The translations under genes and the position numbers were made by a program. The notes under the pieces were generated by a model. It was not told where the DNA came from and ran no database searches. It worked only from the letters and a program-made list of their open reading frames with translations. 64,000 bases of DNA from Acinetobacter johnsonii CIP 64.6 (lineage in GTDB: Bacteria > Pseudomonadota > Gammaproteobacteria > Pseudomonadales > Moraxellaceae): positions 251,926 to 315,925 of the forward strand of contig NZ_KB849236.1 of NCBI RefSeq assembly GCF_000368045.1, in the 5' to 3' direction. This document shows positions 17,093 to 24,639 of the stretch, one piece after another; the stretch's first letter is position 1, and each line of letters starts with the position of its first letter.

Positions 17093-17295
17093 TTCCAACT
17101 AAATCCTATACCTATAGGGATATACACGACGATTGAGTTTGTTATAGCTATAAGTTCTACGTGGTGTAAGTGACGATAAACAAATAGAAGTATTAATCAA
17201 TAATAAGTGCGAATACTATATACGAAATGCGATTTTTTTTAAGGGATATTCTAAAAAAAATCCGTAAATGTCCTTAAAAAGAACAAATTATTCTA

Positions 17296-17802
17296 ATGTC
17301 TTTATGGAGTGTGATTGTGTGGTTTCAAGCGCTTTTACAAAAAATACAGCAAAAGTTTGAACTTAAAAATCGGCCCTTGACTGAAGCGGAGAAAAAGCTC
17401 GCCAGCAGTATTTTTGGGAACAGTCTGAACATGGATTCGGTTCGAATTATCGCGCATCGGGCAGTGCTGCCTCATTATGCGATTAGCCCGAATGGACATG
17501 TCTATTTTAATATCAAAGACTGGTGCGAAAATTTTGCCGATCAATCCATTCATCAACAAGCTTGGTTGATTCATGAATTAACGCATGTTTGGCAAATTCA
17601 GCAGGGACTCGCTGTAGTCCGTAAGGCATTTTTTAACCGTCAATATCGTTATGCATTAAAACAAGGCAAGCAGTTTTTAAGCTATGGCATTGAACAGCAG
17701 GCGCAAATGGTGCAAGACTATTTTCTCAAAAAACACTATGGCGAAGAGTGCTCAGCCTATGAACAGTGTATTCCCTTTGTGGCACACAAAGCCTCGTTCT
17801 GA
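17296..17802 (+). CDS. HExxH-containing protein resembling 'Vgr-related' proteins
   Basis: A 168-residue protein of unknown function. Residues 93-97 read HELTH, an HExxH zinc-metallopeptidase-type motif, followed by VWQIQQG. This block resembles proteins annotated as Rhs element Vgr-related and short DUF4157-like metallopeptidases, but there is no VgrG spike domain here. The N terminus has a short hydrophobic segment (LWSVIVWFQALL), perhaps amphipathic or a membrane anchor. There is no clear third zinc ligand; Glu114-Gln region residues downstream are candidates. It stands alone between nadE and a lipid-type oxidoreductase operon. No other T6SS gene is nearby, so the secretion link is not supported. 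Confidence 0.6.
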   Translation: MSLWSVIVWFQALLQKIQQKFELKNRPLTEAEKKLASSIFGNSLNMDSVRIIAHRAVLPHYAISPNGHVYFNIKDWCENFADQSIHQQAWLIHELTHVWQIQQGLAVVRKAFFNRQYRYALKQGKQFLSYGIEQQAQMVQDYFLKKHYGEECSAYEQCIPFVAHKASF

Positions 17803-17985
17803 CCCCGATAGATAAATCTGTGGAGTGATTGTTAGACAATAGATTTTAAAGTCATAAATTGCAAATCATTTGAAGAAAAATGCCAGTGGCATAGGGGAAG
17901 CCGACTCTTATTTTGAATGAAAAGCACAGGTAAAAATCGTGAGATTGAGCCTGAAAAATGAGCTAAAAATAAGAAGGAATGTCCT

Positions 17986-18942
17986 ATGCGTATCGCTCTT
18001 CCATTAAAAGGCAAAGCCAGCCAAATTTTTGCAGGACCCGTATTCGATGCTGAAAAACAGTCTGCGATTATTCCGATTCGGCATATGAAATTTGACTTTG
18101 AGGCTGAGAAAATTGATCCCAAATTTTACTTAAATGCGGAGCTAGCCAGTGCTTACTTTGCATCACTCTCGATCTTTCTGACCTATGGTGAAGACTTGGT
18201 GATTGATACCGCCCGTTATCACCGTGATTTCCTCACAGACCCTGTATTAAAACAACGTGTGACTTCTTTAATTGGACAGGAGGCATTGCATTCAAAGCTA
18301 CATGAAGAATTGAACGATACCTTTAAACAGATTGATTTACCCGTTGGCATTTTTCGCTATTTAGCTGAAATCGTTTTTGATTACGGTTTTAACCGCTTAC
18401 CGCAGCCGATGAAATTGTCTTTAATGGCAGGCATTGAACATTTTACTGCAGTGCTGTCTGAATACATGATGAACCATGAAGAGATTTTCTTTGATTCTCA
18501 AGATGAAAAGCAACGGGCGATTTGGATGTGGCACATGCTAGAGGAATCTGAGCATAAAGATATTGCATATGATGTGTTTCAATCACTTTCCAATAATTAT
18601 GCCTTACGTATTGCGGGTTTTTTCCCAGCTCTTATCACCATTTTACTGCTGATTTCCGTGGCATCGGTTTTTGTCCCGTTTTATCGCAAACCGTCTAATT
18701 TGGTGAGCCTTAGTTACTGGAAGGATGTACCGCGGAGTTTCAGTCTCTTGTTTGGATTAAAACGAGGTGTTTATGGCAGTAGTTGGAAGCATATTTTTGA
18801 CTATTTGCGTCCAAGCTTTCAACCGAATGATTATGACACCTCTGCATTTTTAGATTATTACAAAGAGCGTTTACTACATCCTGAAACAGGAGTATTAACC
18901 CCCTATTTCACCAAAGAATTTACTCCAGTACTTAAATCATAA
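17986..18942 (+). CDS. predicted metal-dependent hydrolase (Metal_hydrol family)
   Basis: A 318-residue protein of the family of predicted metal-dependent hydrolases (COG3687). Conserved acidic/histidine blocks are present: LASAYFASLSIFLTYGED (about 46-63), LIGQEALHSKLHEEL (about 92-106) and WHMLEESEHKDIAYDVF (about 178-194). These resemble a di-metal helical bundle. A hydrophobic segment IAGFFPALITILLLISVASVFV near 206-227 suggests membrane association. AAGAAGGA precedes the start. Its stop is 15 bp before the SDR gene, and an AAAAGGAGG ribosome site lies between. It is first in a three-gene operon with an SDR and a flavin monooxygenase; the biochemical substrate is unknown. Confidence 0.82.
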   Translation: MRIALPLKGKASQIFAGPVFDAEKQSAIIPIRHMKFDFEAEKIDPKFYLNAELASAYFASLSIFLTYGEDLVIDTARYHRDFLTDPVLKQRVTSLIGQEALHSKLHEELNDTFKQIDLPVGIFRYLAEIVFDYGFNRLPQPMKLSLMAGIEHFTAVLSEYMMNHEEIFFDSQDEKQRAIWMWHMLEESEHKDIAYDVFQSLSNNYALRIAGFFPALITILLLISVASVFVPFYRKPSNLVSLSYWKDVPRSFSLLFGLKRGVYGSSWKHIFDYLRPSFQPNDYDTSAFLDYYKERLLHPETGVLTPYFTKEFTPVLKS

Positions 18943-18957
18943 AAAGGAGGTTATGAC

Positions 18958-19803
18958 ATGGGGCTGTTGAGTAAAAAAAATAAACCAAGTCAAAAGGCCT
19001 ACGCAGTTGTAACGGGTGCAGGCAGTGGAATTGGCCGTAGCTTTGCACTGGAACTGGCAAAGCGCGGTGGTGATGTCATCTGTGCAGATATTGATTTAAG
19101 CTCGGCACAGGAGACGGTAGATTTGATTCAGTCGATGACATCTTCGTCAGCCTATGCGGTGCATTGTGATGTTGGATTAAAAGAATCTGTACACGCTTTG
19201 GCGGAGCAAGCGGAACAGCTTTTGGGACATCCTGTTACCTTGCTTATCAATAATGCGGGAGTTGGTCTAGGTGGTAAGTTTGATGAGGTATCGCTGGAGG
19301 ATTGGCAGTGGTGTATGCATGTCAACCTGTGGGGGGTAATTCATGGTTGCCATTACTTTGTACCCCAATTTAAACAGCAAGGTTTTGGTGCCATTATCAA
19401 TGTAGCATCGGCAGCGGGCTATACCGCCGCTCCTGAAATGACAGCGTACAACGTGACCAAGTCTAGTGTTTTGGCTCTATCAGAAACCTTAGCTTCAGAG
19501 CTTCATGCCTATAACATTGCAGTCAATGTGCTGTGTCCGACCTTGGTACCGACCAATATTATGAAGAATGGACGCTTGCCAAGTCGCTATTCTGGACTGG
19601 CTGACAAACTGCTGATGAACCATGCGTTTACCACCAGTGATGCTGTGGTTAAAAAAACATTAAATCGCTTAGACGCAGGTAAGCTTTATACCATTCCACA
19701 ACTTGATGCCAAATTGTTCTGGTGGATGAAGCGCGCATCACCAAGCTTATACGTCAAGCTTTTAGGTTTGGGTTATCCACTGTTTAATCAAATCACAAAA
19801 TAA
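18958..19803 (+). CDS. short-chain dehydrogenase/reductase
   Basis: NAD(P)-dependent oxidoreductase of the classical SDR type, 281 residues. The cofactor motif TGAGSGIGRSF lies near residues 20-30. CADIDLSS near residue 42 ends the second beta strand, where an acidic residue tends to favour NAD. NNAGVGLGG is near 98-106, and the catalytic Ser...YNVTK pair near 147-166. It has a strong Shine-Dalgarno, AAAAGGAGG. The flanking hydrolase and Baeyer-Villiger-type monooxygenase suggest oxidation of alcohols or ketones, possibly long-chain or membrane lipids. The arrangement resembles the acid-induced mymA-type clusters of mycobacteria and similar clusters in Acinetobacter; that functional link is inference. 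Confidence 0.9.
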   Translation: MGLLSKKNKPSQKAYAVVTGAGSGIGRSFALELAKRGGDVICADIDLSSAQETVDLIQSMTSSSAYAVHCDVGLKESVHALAEQAEQLLGHPVTLLINNAGVGLGGKFDEVSLEDWQWCMHVNLWGVIHGCHYFVPQFKQQGFGAIINVASAAGYTAAPEMTAYNVTKSSVLALSETLASELHAYNIAVNVLCPTLVPTNIMKNGRLPSRYSGLADKLLMNHAFTTSDAVVKKTLNRLDAGKLYTIPQLDAKLFWWMKRASPSLYVKLLGLGYPLFNQITK

Positions 19804-19815
19804 GAATAGAGAAAA

Positions 19816-21414
19816 ATGAATATGGAAACGCAATTAGAGATCGAGCAAGCAGATGTGCAAGCGCCGTCTGATCAAATGCGAGATCAAACTACCACGTCAA
19901 AAAGTACGGAAGCTCAACCTAAGCAGACCCGTAAAAAGGCTGTGCTTCGTGCTAAAGCTGTACATACTTACGATACCATTGTTGTAGGGGCTGGGATTTC
20001 GGGCATTGCTGCGGCTTATAAAATGAAACAAGTCGGCTATCAGGACTATCTGGTTTTAGAAAAGGCAGAGAGAGTTGGTGGTACGTGGCGTGATAATAAT
20101 TACCCCGGCTGTGGCTGTGATGTACCTTCGGCATTGTATTCATTTTCCTTTGCACCTAGTCATCAATGGAGCCATTTATTTGCGAAACAACCTGAAATTT
20201 TAAGTTACTTGGAACAGGTGGTTGAGCAGTTTGAGCTGCAAGACAAAATCCGCTTTCAGCATGAGTTGCTCGGTGCCAAGTGGAATGATGAGGCGAATAT
20301 TTGGCAACTCGAAACTTCTCAAGGGGCATATCAAGCACGAACCGTGATCTTTAGCACAGGGCCGATTACAGAACCGTCCTTACCTAAAATTAAAGGGATA
20401 GAGGGGTTTAAAGGAGAAATGTTCCATTCAGCCCGTTGGAAACATGATTATGACTTAACGGGAAAGCGGGTTGCAGTGATTGGAACAGGCGCATCTGCCA
20501 TTCAGTTTATTCCACAAATTCAGCCGTTAGTGAAAGAGTTGATCGTATTTCAGCGGACTGCGCCGTGGGTTTTGCCCAAAGCGGATATGCAGCTCAATGC
20601 TACAGTAAAGTCGCTGGTGGCCAAATTCCCGATGATTCAGCAAGGCTGGAGGAACAGTATTTCCAGTATTTTAAATGGGATCAACTTTGGGCTTCGTCAC
20701 CCGTCACTGCTTGAACCAGTCAATATTTTAAGCCGTCAATTATTAAAATTACAAATACAGGATGACTCCTTACGTAAAGCCGTAACACCTAATTTTTCGA
20801 TCGGCTGTAAGCGGCTTTTGTTTGCCAATAACTATTATCCTGCACTGCAACAAGACAATGTCACGTTGTTGCCCCAAGGTTTGGTCGAGATTGATGGGCA
20901 GAGTATCATTGCGGCAAATGGGGAACGATTTGAGGTTGATGTCATTGTTTGGGGAACTGGTTTTGAAGTGGCACATCCTCCAATTGGCCAACGCGTATGG
21001 AATGCTCAAGGTGAGCGATTGGCCGACCTTTGGAAGGATAGTTCGCCAGAAGCGTACTTAGGTACAAGTTTGGAAAATGTGCCGAATGCGTTTTTGGTAT
21101 TGGGGCCAAATATCTTGGTCTATGACTCTTTTATTGGGATTGCTGAAGCTCAGATTCAGTACATTGTAGATGGTCTACTAAAAATGAAGCAGCAAGGCTT
21201 TAAACGTATGATGGTGAAGCGAGATGTTCTACGGTATCACAATGCCAAGGTGCAAACGCATTTGAAAACCACCGTATTTAACCGAGGTGGCTGTTCAAGC
21301 TATTATTTAGATCGAAATGGGCGTAACTTCGCAGCTTGGCCGTGGTCCTTGGCCGAGTTAAAGCAACGTTTATCTGCGCTTGAGCTAAAACACTACGATG
21401 TTGTTGAAGCTTAA
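19816..21414 (+). CDS. FAD-dependent monooxygenase, Baeyer-Villiger type
   Basis: A 532-residue flavoprotein monooxygenase. The FAD-binding Rossmann motif GAGISGIAAAYKM is near residues 57-69, and the NADPH-binding motif GTGASAIQFIPQI is near 223-235. Between them, FKGEMFHSARW (near 196-206) fits the FxGxxxHxxxW fingerprint of class B flavin monooxygenases that insert oxygen into ketones. The N-terminal 45 residues are polar, rich in Q, T and K, and not part of the fold. It follows the SDR gene by 12 bp as the last gene of the operon, ending near a bidirectional terminator shared with gltA. Substrate unknown. Confidence 0.88.
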   Translation: MNMETQLEIEQADVQAPSDQMRDQTTTSKSTEAQPKQTRKKAVLRAKAVHTYDTIVVGAGISGIAAAYKMKQVGYQDYLVLEKAERVGGTWRDNNYPGCGCDVPSALYSFSFAPSHQWSHLFAKQPEILSYLEQVVEQFELQDKIRFQHELLGAKWNDEANIWQLETSQGAYQARTVIFSTGPITEPSLPKIKGIEGFKGEMFHSARWKHDYDLTGKRVAVIGTGASAIQFIPQIQPLVKELIVFQRTAPWVLPKADMQLNATVKSLVAKFPMIQQGWRNSISSILNGINFGLRHPSLLEPVNILSRQLLKLQIQDDSLRKAVTPNFSIGCKRLLFANNYYPALQQDNVTLLPQGLVEIDGQSIIAANGERFEVDVIVWGTGFEVAHPPIGQRVWNAQGERLADLWKDSSPEAYLGTSLENVPNAFLVLGPNILVYDSFIGIAEAQIQYIVDGLLKMKQQGFKRMMVKRDVLRYHNAKVQTHLKTTVFNRGGCSSYYLDRNGRNFAAWPWSLAELKQRLSALELKHYDVVEA

Positions 21415-21511
21415 AGTAGCCACATTAAGTATTAAAAAGTCTGAGTTTGTTCAGGCCTATTAATACTTTAAGAGCATCATTCATGAATGGTTGGTTTAGA
21501 GTGCAACATAT

Positions 21512-21540
21512 AAAAAAACCACCCATGCGGGTGGTTTTTT
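21512..21540. terminator. bidirectional terminator between monooxygenase gene and gltA
   Basis: ACCACCC / GGGTGGT with a short loop, flanked by an A-run and a T-run. It sits between convergent genes and should serve both. Confidence 0.9.
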
Positions 21541-21560
21541 GTCTATCAACGCAGACCGAA

Positions 21561-22835
21561 TTAACGGTTGATGTCGCGTTGAACTTCGCCAGTGTAAAGC
21601 TGACGAGGACGACCGATCTTGTACGGACCGCTGTGCATTTCTAACCAGTGGCTGATCCAACCAACAGTACGTGCAAGCGCGAAGATCACTGTAAACATTT
21701 CTGTCGGGATACCAATCGCTTTAAGGATGATACCTGAGTAGAAGTCTACGTTCGGGTATAAGTTACGTTTGATGAAGTATTCATCAGAAAGCGCGATACG
21801 TTCAAGTTCCATAGCAAGAGCAAGCTGTGGATCGTTGATGCCAAGCGCACCAAGAACTTCGTCGCAAGTTTCTTTCATTACTTTCGCACGTGGATCGAAG
21901 TTTTTGTACACACGGTGACCGAAGCCCATGAGTTTAACTTCTTTGGTTTTCACTTTTTCCATGAAGTCAGCAACGTTCTCTACAGTGCCGATTTCATCAA
22001 GCATCTTAAGAACAGCTTCATTCGCGCCGCCGTGAGCAGGGCCCCAAAGTGCAGAGATACCCGCAGCGATACATGCATATGGGTTCGCGCCAGTAGAACC
22101 AGCTAAACGTACTGTAGACGTAGAAGCATTTTGTTCATGGTCAGCGTGAAGCGTGAAGATACGGTCCATTGCTTTAGCAAGGATCGGATCTACTTTGTAA
22201 TCACGGTCTGCTGGAGTAGCAAACATCATGTACAAGAAGTTTTCAGCGTAGCTTAAGTCGTTACGTGGGTAAACGAATGGTTGACCTACAGTGTACTTGT
22301 AGCTCCACGCAGCCAAAGTAGGTACTTTAGCAATTAAGCGGATCGCTGTAATTTCACGGTGATCAACATTTTCGATGTCTAAGTTGTTGTGATAGAACGC
22401 AGAAAGCGCACCAACTACACCAACCATGATCGCCATAGGGTGAGCATCGCGACGGAAACCATTGAAGAAGCGGCTAACTTGATCGTGAACCATAGTGTGG
22501 TTACGAACTTTAGCATCAAATACTTCTTTTTGTTCAGCTGTTGGAAGCTCGCCATTGAGAAGTAAGTAGCAAGTTTCTAAGTAGTCAGCTTTAGTTGCTA
22601 ACTGGTCGATTGGGTAGCCACGGTGTAAAAGCACACCTTTGTTACCGTCGATGAAAGTGATTTTAGACTCGCATGCAGCAGTAGCCATAAAACCAGGATC
22701 AAAAGTGAAGTGACCTGCGGCCAATACATCCTTAACGTCGATTACATCTGGGCCCAATGTGCCGCTGTAAATTGGTAATTCAATTTCTTTGCCATCAAGC
22801 TGTAAAACGGCTTTTTTGCCAGTTGCTTCAGACAT
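21561..22835 (-). CDS. gltA: citrate synthase GltA
   Basis: Condenses acetyl-CoA and oxaloacetate to citrate at the entry of the TCA cycle. The 424 residues fit the hexameric, NADH-sensitive gammaproteobacterial type I enzyme. Catalytic blocks are intact: PYACIAAGISALWGPAHGGANEA with the first active-site His, GFGHRVYKNFDPRA with the second, and NVDFYSGIILKAIG with the Asp. An AGGAGA ribosome site is 9 bp upstream of the ATG. It is divergent from sdhCDAB across about 1 kb, the same arrangement as in E. coli and Pseudomonas. Confidence 0.98.
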   Translation of the reverse strand: MSEATGKKAVLQLDGKEIELPIYSGTLGPDVIDVKDVLAAGHFTFDPGFMATAACESKITFIDGNKGVLLHRGYPIDQLATKADYLETCYLLLNGELPTAEQKEVFDAKVRNHTMVHDQVSRFFNGFRRDAHPMAIMVGVVGALSAFYHNNLDIENVDHREITAIRLIAKVPTLAAWSYKYTVGQPFVYPRNDLSYAENFLYMMFATPADRDYKVDPILAKAMDRIFTLHADHEQNASTSTVRLAGSTGANPYACIAAGISALWGPAHGGANEAVLKMLDEIGTVENVADFMEKVKTKEVKLMGFGHRVYKNFDPRAKVMKETCDEVLGALGINDPQLALAMELERIALSDEYFIKRNLYPNVDFYSGIILKAIGIPTEMFTVIFALARTVGWISHWLEMHSGPYKIGRPRQLYTGEVQRDINR

Positions 22836-22926
22836 TCAATAGATCTCCTGTCCTGGTGAATGATTTATCTGACTCGAAATACTCATCTTTTAATGCACGA
22901 ATCAGACGGATTAAAAATTTGCTCTA

Positions 22927-22954
22927 AGAGTAGAGAGTGCTGAAATTTTGTCAA
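22927..22954 (-). promoter_or_regulatory. candidate gltA promoter
   Basis: On the reverse strand, a perfect TTGACA is followed after 16 bp by TACTCT, about 90 bp upstream of the gltA start codon. The -10 element is weak, which might suit an activated promoter. Confidence 0.4.
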
Positions 22955-23715
22955 TTATACTTATGGATAAAATGATGACTTCCGAAGTTATAGTTAAGAT
23001 TTAATCCATTAAAATTTGCATAAAATCACAGCACCGACACACTATAATAAGTTAATTCAAGGAGCAAGTGCATAAATAAAAAATGTTGCTGGCGCAATTG
23101 TAAGCAGTTTTATATTGAAAAAAGCGCTTGAAAAGAAACAGAATTCAAGTCGTCATATATTTACATTTATTATGATTCTCGTAACTTACGCATCATTTTA
23201 AAAAGAAAATGCTGCTTTCGTAGTCATTGTTAAAAACAATAAGTGACTCAAAAAAAATGATTTAATTGTATAAAAAATAGCTTATTTGGTATTTCGAAAA
23301 CGATATATAAGTCACTTTTTTTATTTATACGGATGTGAAAAAATTGTTTTAATTAAAATTTATTACGAGATATTTCAATCTTGTAGGGGGATTAATCTAT
23401 TGCACCAACATCATGCATATTTATGCCACTATATTAAAATAAAATAATGAACATTTTATATATAAATAAAAAATGATTAAAATAAAGCAGTGAAATTAGT
23501 CAGTTTTAAAAACAAGACTTTTTTGTGCATCTTTAGTCTAAAGTCGAATTTTCCTGTTTTTGTATAAATTTTAGCGCTTGAATTTGGTGTTTATTTTATA
23601 AAAACCAACCATATAGCTGAGATTTGAAGCTAAAGTGTTGTAGCGTAAGGTATTTATCTATGTGTTAATGATTCTTATTTAAAGAATTTTTATGCAAAAA
23701 GGCCAAGGGCATTGT

Positions 23716-23744
23716 TTGTATTTTGATAGTTCACGTCTTATAAT
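23716..23744 (+). promoter_or_regulatory. candidate sdhCDAB promoter
   Basis: TTGTAT, 17 bp, and a perfect TATAAT, giving a leader of roughly 110 nt before sdhC. It is the best sigma-70-type match in the region. Confidence 0.55.
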
Positions 23745-23863
23745 TCAGTGTCGTTTTAAGTTCAAACGCTATTTAATTTAGAGTTTTAAAGTAGCTGCTG
23801 AACAATGCCAGCTTTCCTTCGAATTAATTCCAACAAACTCCGGATGGAGTTTTTACTTACAGG

Positions 23864-24262
23864 ATGCCCGCTGTGAAAAGCAACAGACCTGTCAATTTGT
23901 CCATGGGTCAAGTTTTAGAAGTAAACTTAAAATCCCCTGTGGCTATTGCATCAATCTTACACCGTCTATCAGGTGTCATCGTATTTTTACTCGTACCGGT
24001 ACTTCTATGGATCTTAGACAAGTCATTGTCTTCGCCTGAAGGATTTGCTCAAGTTCAGGCTATTTTTAATAGCTTCATTGTGCGTTTTGTCGTATGGGTA
24101 TTTGTAGCCGGCTTAATTTTCCACTTTATTGCGGGAGTTAAGCACTTACTTGCAGATATCGGTATTGCTGAAGAACTGCAAAGTGGTCGTATCGCAGCTA
24201 CTATTTCATTGATCTTGTCTGCAATCGGTATCGTTGCGGCATTTGTATGGATTGTTATCTAA
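23864..24262 (+). CDS. sdhC: succinate dehydrogenase cytochrome b556 subunit SdhC
   Basis: Membrane anchor subunit of complex II; with SdhD it binds heme b and ubiquinone. Three transmembrane segments are visible in about 132 residues, with the family motif SPVAIASILHRLSGVIVFLL (heme/quinone region, residues 22-41) and a HFIAGVKHLLADIG segment with a conserved His near residue 85. The ATG at 23864 is used here. A GTG nine bases later (23873) has a better-spaced AGGA and could be the real start, removing three residues. First gene of sdhCDAB; its stop overlaps the sdhD start. Confidence 0.95.
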   Translation: MPAVKSNRPVNLSMGQVLEVNLKSPVAIASILHRLSGVIVFLLVPVLLWILDKSLSSPEGFAQVQAIFNSFIVRFVVWVFVAGLIFHFIAGVKHLLADIGIAEELQSGRIAATISLILSAIGIVAAFVWIVI

Positions 24263-24627
24263 TGAAAAGTGCTACTGGTTTAACGGGTTCAGGTTCTCGC
24301 GATTGGTTTATCCAACGTGTAAGTGCTGTCGTATTAGCGGTTTATACAGTTGTTGTTTTAGGTTGGATCCTATGCAATGGCGGTTTTAGCTATGAACAGT
24401 GGTACGGCTTTATGATGACAGCTCCAATGAAGATTTTATCTTTATTGGCCGTCTTATCTCTTGTTGCACATGCTTGGATTGGTATGTGGCAGGTATTCAC
24501 GGATTATGTGACTACTCGTCAAATGGGTCCTTCAGCTTCAGGTTTACGCCTTGTACTGACTTCAGCAGTAATTATTGCTGTATTTGCATATGCGATCTGG
24601 GCAATCCAGATTTTTTGGGCGAATTGA
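24262..24627 (+). CDS. sdhD: succinate dehydrogenase membrane anchor subunit SdhD
   Basis: Second membrane anchor of complex II, about 121 residues with three transmembrane helices. The family start MKSATGLTGSGSRDWFIQRVSAVVLAVYTV is recognised, with a conserved His-bearing VAHAWIGMWQVFTDY helix near residues 72-86 that contributes to heme or quinone binding. I use the ATG overlapping the sdhC stop codon (ATAATG arrangement) instead of an upstream in-frame start within sdhC. Translational coupling with sdhC is likely. It is 12 bp upstream of sdhA. Confidence 0.95.
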   Translation: MKSATGLTGSGSRDWFIQRVSAVVLAVYTVVVLGWILCNGGFSYEQWYGFMMTAPMKILSLLAVLSLVAHAWIGMWQVFTDYVTTRQMGPSASGLRLVLTSAVIIAVFAYAIWAIQIFWAN

Positions 24628-24639
24628 TAGGAATAGATC

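Larger units (their letters stand above)
22836..23863. other. gltA-sdhC divergent regulatory region
   Basis: About 1 kb with no coding capacity, very AT-rich. Candidate promoters for both flanking genes are given separately. Other visible structure: a CGTAA-C-TTACG palindrome inside ATGAT / ATCAT arms (23172-23196); AAGTGACT at 23241-23248 with its inverse complement AGTCACTT at 23310-23317 followed by T-rich sequence; and ATTCTT-ATTTA-AAGAAT at 23671-23687 followed by five T. The length suggests control by several regulators, which cannot be named with confidence. Confidence 0.6.

Noticed and set aside
17296..17802. Type VI secretion component because of Vgr similarity
   Set aside because: No spike domain, no Hcp, no other T6SS gene; only an HExxH motif in common.
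22836..23863. Hidden small gene or sRNA in the gltA-sdhC gap
   Set aside because: No ORF with a ribosome site, and the terminator-like hairpins have either a very long loop or an AT-only stem.
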